Shown here: positions 58,186 through 64,000 of the stretch, piece by piece
Layout of the letters: each line of letters starts with the position of its first letter
Position numbering within the stretch: the first letter of the stretch is position 1
Assembly: GCF_017114995.1 (NCBI RefSeq)
Contig: NZ_JABXKL010000009.1
Location: 26,533 to 90,532, forward strand
DNA: 64,000 bases
Direction of reading: 5' to 3'
Source: Nostoc sp. NMS9
Lineage (GTDB): Bacteria > Cyanobacteriota > Cyanobacteriia > Cyanobacteriales > Nostocaceae
Program-made: the position numbers and the translations under genes
Notes under the pieces: generated by a model
Seen by the model: only the letters and a program-made list of their open reading frames with translations
Told to the model about the DNA's origin: nothing
The model's database searches: none

Positions 58186-59313
58186 ATGACTTTTACAGCA
58201 ACATCAGTTGACCAAAATACGATTCGTCGTCGCGGTACTGGTTTAAGAGCTTACAATCCCGAAAAAGTATTTAAAGGATACACACTTTTCACACCTCTGA
58301 CAGGTCAAGGTGAAGTCTACCTTCTGAACTTGGAAGGAGAAGTAATACACCAGTGGAATCTGCCTTATCCACCAGGGTTATACGGTTATCTCTTGCCCAA
58401 TGGCAACCTTTTTTATAATGGTAAGACTCCACCAGAAGAACCCCTACGTTTTGCTTTATGGGCTGCATTCAAAAGTGGCGTTGTTTTAGAAGCAGACCCC
58501 AAGGGAAATATTATCTGGGAATATAAGCATCCAGATCATCATCACGATGGACGCAGACTAGCCAATGGCAACACAATTCTACTCGCCATTGAAAAGATAC
58601 CTCAGTCTTTGGTTAAGAGCATCAAAGGTGGCGTACCAGGTACAGAATCAGATGGTGATATCTATGCAGATGTGCTTTATGAGGTGACTCCACTAGGTGA
58701 AATTGTTTGGACTTGGCACGCTCACGAACACCTCGATCCAGATATATTTACGATTACACCCCAGGATCATCGACATGAATGGACTCATGGGAATACTGTG
58801 GGTGAACTCGCTGATGGCAACATTATAGTGAGCTTTCGTAATATCTCCACAGTTGTCATTGTCGATCGCAAAACTGGAGAAATCATCTGGACGCTGGGCG
58901 ATGAGGTGCTAGCACAGCAGCACTTCCCGAACGAATTAGCTAACGGTAATATCTTGATTTTTGACAATGGCGCACATCGCCGTAACATTGCTCTCAATTT
59001 TTCCCGTGTGATTGAGGTGAACCGTCAAACCAAAGAAATAGTTTGGGAATACACCGACAATCCGCCCCAAAATTTCTTTAGTTCTTATATATCAGGAGCG
59101 CAACGTTTGGCCAATGGCAATACCTTAATTACAGAAGGTGCTTATGGTCGAATATTCGAGGTGACAGTTACAGGGGAAATTGTTTGGGAATACATCAATC
59201 CCCACTTTGCATCTCGGAATATTCCAGGTGAAAAATCGCCGGTAACGCGTGGAGAGCAAAATACAGTCTTCCGCGCCTTCCGTTATGCACCTGAAGAAGT
59301 GCCCTGGCTGTAG
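58186..59313 (+). CDS. Aryl-sulfate sulfotransferase-like (ASST beta-propeller) protein
   Basis: GYTLFTPLTGQGEVYLLNLEGEVIHQWNLPYPPGLYGYLLPNGNLFYNG; repeated LANGNTLI/GEIVWEY blades. Confidence 0.8.
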   Translation: MTFTATSVDQNTIRRRGTGLRAYNPEKVFKGYTLFTPLTGQGEVYLLNLEGEVIHQWNLPYPPGLYGYLLPNGNLFYNGKTPPEEPLRFALWAAFKSGVVLEADPKGNIIWEYKHPDHHHDGRRLANGNTILLAIEKIPQSLVKSIKGGVPGTESDGDIYADVLYEVTPLGEIVWTWHAHEHLDPDIFTITPQDHRHEWTHGNTVGELADGNIIVSFRNISTVVIVDRKTGEIIWTLGDEVLAQQHFPNELANGNILIFDNGAHRRNIALNFSRVIEVNRQTKEIVWEYTDNPPQNFFSSYISGAQRLANGNTLITEGAYGRIFEVTVTGEIVWEYINPHFASRNIPGEKSPVTRGEQNTVFRAFRYAPEEVPWL

Positions 59314-59560
59314 GAGTCTGTCAAGTTTAAATTGATGGGTAAGCAAGTTTGTAGTCAGGGCTTTAGTCCTTATTTTCTAAGCGCTAAAGTGCTTACTACG
59401 AACTTATGATTATTAAAAGTTTGCTTAGTGTCGAGAATTTTTTACGCTACATTCGCTTCAAAAAGATTTTGTGACACTAACAATTTAAGATTTGGGATTT
59501 TGGATGAAAATTCAATTCCCAATGCCGATTAACAAGTCCTATTTACGAAGGAACTTAAAC

Positions 59561-60232
59561 ATGGCTGAAATTAAAGTATACAGTGCAGTTGTTTGTCCTT
59601 ATGCTCACCGTACCCGCTTGGTACTCCAAGAGAAAGGCATCGACTTCGATTTGATTGAGATTGATTTGCAGAATAAGCCGGAAGGGTTTACCAAAGTTTC
59701 CCCCTATGGTAAAGTGCCTGCACTAACTCATGACGATAACCGAGTTTGGGAGTCAGCGGTAATTAACGAATATCTTGATGAGGTATTTCCCAATCCACCA
59801 CTGTTACCTAGCAGCCCTATTGATAGGGCACAGGCTCGTATCTGGATCGATTTTGCTAACACTCGGTTTGTTCCTGCTTTTTCTAGCCTGCTGCGGAGTT
59901 CAGATCCCGAAAAACAAGAGGAAGCTAAACAGGAACTATATAAACATCTGGAATTCATTGAAAATGAAGGTTTAGCAAAGCTTTCTAAAGAAGGCCCTTA
60001 CTGGTTTGGTGAATCTATCAGTTTGGTTGATTTCACTTACTTCCCTTGGTTTGAGCGCTGGGCTGCACTGAAGCAGTATCGCGGCTTTGGAGTCCCAGAG
60101 CAATTTACCCGTCTACGCCAATGGAAACATGCTTTGAAAGAGCGTGAATCTGTGAAAGCGATCGCTCACTCTAAAGAATTCTACATTGAGCGATATGCTA
60201 AATTTGCTGCGCCTACTCTCGCTGCTGTTTAA
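59561..60232 (+). CDS. Glutathione S-transferase family protein
   Basis: MAEIKVYSAVVCPYAHRTRLVLQEKGIDFDLIEIDLQNKPEGFTKVSPYGKVPALTHDDNRVWESAVINEYLDE. Confidence 0.92.
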   Translation: MAEIKVYSAVVCPYAHRTRLVLQEKGIDFDLIEIDLQNKPEGFTKVSPYGKVPALTHDDNRVWESAVINEYLDEVFPNPPLLPSSPIDRAQARIWIDFANTRFVPAFSSLLRSSDPEKQEEAKQELYKHLEFIENEGLAKLSKEGPYWFGESISLVDFTYFPWFERWAALKQYRGFGVPEQFTRLRQWKHALKERESVKAIAHSKEFYIERYAKFAAPTLAAV

Positions 60233-60354
60233 ACGTAATTCATAACTATGTTTCAAGTGGGAATTCAAACCCCACTTGAAACATAAAATTAAACTCTTTA
60301 AAATTACGAATTACCAATTACGTTAGCGTAGCGTTAGCGAGTCTGCGTTCGCTT

Positions 60355-61377
60355 TTAGCGTCTCGAAGAGAGCGTCATTACAACTTTACCGAAGTGAGCC
60401 GCACCTTTGAGGTAATGATAAGCCTCTCGTGCTTCAGTAAAAGGGAAAACTCGATCAATAATTGGTTTGATTTGATGCTGTTGCATTGCCTGATTCATCG
60501 CCTCAAACATTTCTCGACTGCCAACATAAATTCCCTGAACTGTTAAACTCTTAAAAAGTATTGGCATGGGGTCAATCTCATTTCCTCTACCTGATAATAC
60601 GCCAATCAAACTAATACGTCCTCCAATGCGGACTGCTTGTAGCGATTTTGGCAGAGTACCTGCACCGCCTACCTCAACTACATGATCTACACCTGTGCGA
60701 TTAGTTAATTGGTAAACTTGCTTTTCCCAATCTGGTGTTGTTTTGTAGTTGATTGTTTCGTCAGCACCAAGCTGTTTGGCTCGTGCCAATTTCTCATCAC
60801 TGCTAGAAGTAATAATCGCTCTCGCACCATGTATCTTGGCAAACTGGAGAGCAAAAGTTGAAACTCCTCCAGTACCAAGTAATAAAACACTATCACCTGC
60901 ACCAATATTGCCTTTTGTAATCAGTCCATGCCAAGCTGTGACTGCTGCACAGGGTAAAGTTGCGCCTTCAATGTAGGATAGGTAATCAGGTAATATTACT
61001 AAACCATCTTGGTGTAATAAGACATACTCAGCTAGCATTCCATCGATACCGCCTCCGAGATCGGATTTCATTTTCTCTTTGGTTAAAGAGCCATAAATCC
61101 AGTCTTGGAAGAAAATACCAGCGACGCGATCGCCTATTTTTACCCGTGTCACACCTTCCCCCACCGCCACAACTTCTCCCGCACCATCAGACATGGGAAT
61201 TAACGGATATTTCTGTCCAGCACCGTAAGCTCCTTCAATAACCAGCAGATCGCGATAATTTAAGGATGTTGCTTTGACTTGAATCAGAACTTGTCCAGGT
61301 GCGGGTTTTGGTTCAGGGCGATCGACTAATCCCAGGGCATCAATCCCGGCGTTGCTTTGAATTTCGTAAGCTTTCAT
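60355..61377 (-). CDS. NAD(P)-dependent medium-chain alcohol dehydrogenase/quinone oxidoreductase
   Basis: GQVLIQVKATSLNYRDLLVIEG; GAGDSVLLLGTGGVSTFALQFAKIHGARAIITSSSDEKLARAKQLGADETINY. Confidence 0.92.
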   Translation of the reverse strand: MKAYEIQSNAGIDALGLVDRPEPKPAPGQVLIQVKATSLNYRDLLVIEGAYGAGQKYPLIPMSDGAGEVVAVGEGVTRVKIGDRVAGIFFQDWIYGSLTKEKMKSDLGGGIDGMLAEYVLLHQDGLVILPDYLSYIEGATLPCAAVTAWHGLITKGNIGAGDSVLLLGTGGVSTFALQFAKIHGARAIITSSSDEKLARAKQLGADETINYKTTPDWEKQVYQLTNRTGVDHVVEVGGAGTLPKSLQAVRIGGRISLIGVLSGRGNEIDPMPILFKSLTVQGIYVGSREMFEAMNQAMQQHQIKPIIDRVFPFTEAREAYHYLKGAAHFGKVVMTLSSRR

Positions 61378-61554
61378 GGATGTCTTTGTTCTAGCTACAA
61401 CTTTGGTATTGTAGCTAGGGTAAAAAAGAATCTAGAGGCGTAGCAAGTGCTACATCTCTACAAGGCTTCTGGATAACGCATATTTAATTTCACTAGTAGG
61501 ATTGCCCTCATCCCCTAACCCCTTCTCCCAATATGGGAGAAGGGGAACTGGACG

Positions 61555-62577
61555 CTACAGAGAATCTATGAACTGGTGTACTTTTTCTAAAAGTGGCTGA
61601 TATTCAATTTGCTCTGCTAACTCTTGGGCATTTTGGTAGCACGATCGCGCCATTTTTTTGCGTTTCGTGGTAGCGTAAACGCTTCCCATATTTAACAAAG
61701 TTGAAATTTCTCCGAGATTATCGCCTAGTTCTTGATAAATCATAATGGCTTGCTTGTAGAACTTCATTGCTTGGCGATGCTCTTCCAGGGTGCTGTAGGT
61801 AAAACCAATGTTATGAAGGGTTGTTGCTTCACCAGAGCGATCGCTGATTGCTCGACGTGTCAAAAGAACTTGATTGTAGAGCAATAGTGCTTGTTTCGGT
61901 TGTCCTAAATCATGATAGACAGAAGCAATATTGTTCAAGGTCGTTGCTTCTGCAAGCAAATTCTTGACAGCTCGTTGAATTGGCAGTGCTGCTTGAAAAA
62001 ATTCTAGCGCTTGCTCAAACTTGCCTAAGACATTGTAGGCAAATCCAATGCCATTGAGCGTTGTTGCTTCACCAGAAAAGTCACCTAACAATCGCCGCAT
62101 CCTCAAAATTTGGTGTTGTAGCAACAGTGCCCGTTTTGGTTCTCCTAAACGCGTATAAATTAGTGCGACATCATTAAGAGTAGAAACTTCACTTTGAGTA
62201 TCTTGCGATCGCCTAAAGATTGGCAGTGCTTTGTCAAAATATTCCAACGCTTGCAAAAAGCGTCCAAGACGACTGTAGGTAGAACCCAGATTGCTAAGTG
62301 TAGTTGCCTCTGCTGGCGTGTTGCCAATTTCAATAGCAACCGAAAGCGCCTGATGAAAGCGCTCTAATGCTCTTTGAGGTTGCCAGCAACTGAGGTGAGC
62401 TAAACCAAGGTCGTTTAATGTATAACCTTCTCTAGCTCGGTCTGGAATTGCTCTAGCCAAGTGTAAATTTTTGGTTGCAAGATCGAGAGATTCTTGAAAT
62501 TTCCCCCGTTGGTAGTAGCGGTTTGCTTCGTCACGACGTTGTTCCCATTCTTTGACTTGATTTAAAGGTTGCGTCAT
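61555..62577 (-). CDS. Tetratricopeptide repeat protein
   Basis: Repeated EATTLNNIASVYHDLGQPKQALLLYNQ-type TPR units. Confidence 0.92.
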   Translation of the reverse strand: MTQPLNQVKEWEQRRDEANRYYQRGKFQESLDLATKNLHLARAIPDRAREGYTLNDLGLAHLSCWQPQRALERFHQALSVAIEIGNTPAEATTLSNLGSTYSRLGRFLQALEYFDKALPIFRRSQDTQSEVSTLNDVALIYTRLGEPKRALLLQHQILRMRRLLGDFSGEATTLNGIGFAYNVLGKFEQALEFFQAALPIQRAVKNLLAEATTLNNIASVYHDLGQPKQALLLYNQVLLTRRAISDRSGEATTLHNIGFTYSTLEEHRQAMKFYKQAIMIYQELGDNLGEISTLLNMGSVYATTKRKKMARSCYQNAQELAEQIEYQPLLEKVHQFIDSL

Positions 62578-63127
62578 CTGACCTCAGTTGCATTCTGCGA
62601 TAAGTAGGTAGGACATCTCTTGGGAATGAACCCCTCTTAGGTTTCCCAAATTTTAACCTTGATCTTCTATCTTTAGATATAAGACGTAAACAGATAAGTA
62701 TGCTATTGTTTCATACTTAATAGGAATATTTATGAAGCAATTAATACAAATACTGTAGGGGCGCATAGCAGTGCGCCCTCAGATTCCCGACTTTTGAAAT
62801 AAATCGGGAATCTTGTTGTTACATGGCTATTTTCAACTCAACCGTTGCCGCAACCACAAGGCCAGTAAAGGCAATGCCAGTTGATAACCTTGCTCGGCAT
62901 TATAAATCAAACCTTTGTGCTGTAACCCAGTCAGCGCACCCTGAAGGCTTCCACCCCTTGAAAGTCCTTATGTTTAGCAGTTGGTTCGCCAATGATTCTG
63001 TGGGCTGCGGTTGTGAATCGTTTTGATCCGCCAAATTAAATTAAACAATGGCAACATTTCTGGGTAGGGGACTGATAGTTTTAAGATTGCAAAATGTAAA
63101 GGGAATCATCCAAATCTTGAGGAATAT

Positions 63128-63950
63128 AGGGTCTGGTTGAGTCGATGGGGGATATTATTCCCCGCACCTCTCAGTTAAATCTGGGCGTGCGATTTTCACC
63201 GCACCCAGCTTCCGATGTTCTCAGCTTGCGCTTTTGCTCATGTGTTTGTAATCATGGCAACTCTCATGAATTGCTTCAAGATTCTTTTTCTTCCAGTTGG
63301 CATGATTTCCGTCGATGTGATGCAGGTGAACCCTTTCTTCATCGATGAACTTTAAGCCGCAGGAAGCACATCTATGGTTTTGCTTCTTAAGAGCAATAGA
63401 GGTTTCGCCGAAATAGAGCTTACTGTTACGTTCGCTCCAGTAGGCTATATCTCCGTCATAGGGGGATTTGGTTCCTTTAACCATGACATGTTTATTTTCG
63501 GAGTAAGGAACTGCTGGGAATGCTTTATCTAGTAATTTCTTGCTAGAGTAGCGGGTTTGCTTGGTTTCGTTGTTGAATACCGTGTAAGCTCTTTTTTGGA
63601 TGTGGTATAACGAGTTTCTTGACCCGTCCATCTTGCAGAACTTATGGTAATTTCTCCAGCCTCTAATTACCGGGGCTAATTTCTCAGCCTTTGTGTTAGC
63701 ACCATAATTCGAGTTGTTAACGATGTGTTTTACTTTCTTACGGAGTGCTTTGAAATTGTCCACTGAGGGAGTGCATCTAAACTTTCCGTTTTTCTGGATT
63801 TTAGAGTGCCAGCCTATGAAATCAAACCCATCTGTCGCAGCGGTAACTTTGGTTTTCTTTTGGCTTACATTCATTCCGCGTTTGCGGAGGAACTTGCTGA
63901 TTCTTTCAAGTATCTCTGTCGCATCATCTTCGGGTCGGAGTATAATAGAC
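63128..63950 (-). mobile_element. Group II intron 3' fragment with C-terminal part of the reverse transcriptase/maturase (X domain + HNH)
   Basis: RPEDDATEILERISKFLRKRGMNVSQKKTKVTAATDGFDFIGWHSKIQKNGKFRC...GWRNYHKFCKM...HRCASCGLKF...VHLHHIDGNHANWKKKNLEAIHESCHDYKH. Downstream RNA-like ggtgcggtgaaaatcgcacgcccagatttaactgagaggtgcggggaataatatccccc. Confidence 0.85.
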
Positions 63951-64000
63951 CTCTTGCAAAAAAGTTTTGTGGTAGATTAGTAGATTAAAAAATTTCCAAC

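Noticed and set aside
62823-63348. ORFs 62823..63026 and 63145..63348
   Set aside because: No recognisable family; the second is antisense to the intron RNA domains and maturase C-terminus.

Overview
This is a cyanobacterial chromosomal window, probably from a Nostocales genome. The evidence is abundant HIP1 GCGATCGC sites, heptanucleotide STRRs, and cyanobacteria-typical genes (sbtA/sbtB, furA, a sigC-like sigma factor, DUF1995, CAAD, CobN). Most of it is ordinary housekeeping and regulatory content. Recognisable loci include a truncated filamentous-haemagglutinin exoprotein at the left edge and three PRC-barrel/DUF2382 paralogs. Others are a Kir-type K+ channel, GH57, several histidine kinases, an sbtA-sbtB-beta-carbonic anhydrase operon, a VapBC-like pair and pcrA. 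There is also an AAA ATPase + HNH nuclease (Septu/PtuAB-like) pair, cobN, a furA convergent pair, gpsA, lipA, tRNA-Pro(CGG), a KaiB-like fusion, pilT, wecB, three tandem Crp/Fnr genes and a truncated group II intron at the right edge. I did not find a clearly new system. The most interesting signals are: (i) the HNH gene of the defence-like pair is split by one in-frame TAA with its 3' half intact; (ii) dispersed repeats supply stop codons or internal codons to several genes (lipA, a histidine kinase, gpsA, an SDR, an ADH, Uma2, cobN); (iii) an IS630 remnant is joined to a MITE-like element with related ends, and a second MITE candidate lies about 2.2 kb away; (iv) there is a solitary CRISPR-like repeat and a duplicated terminator cassette. 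All family calls come from reading the sequence and from memory; no searches were run.
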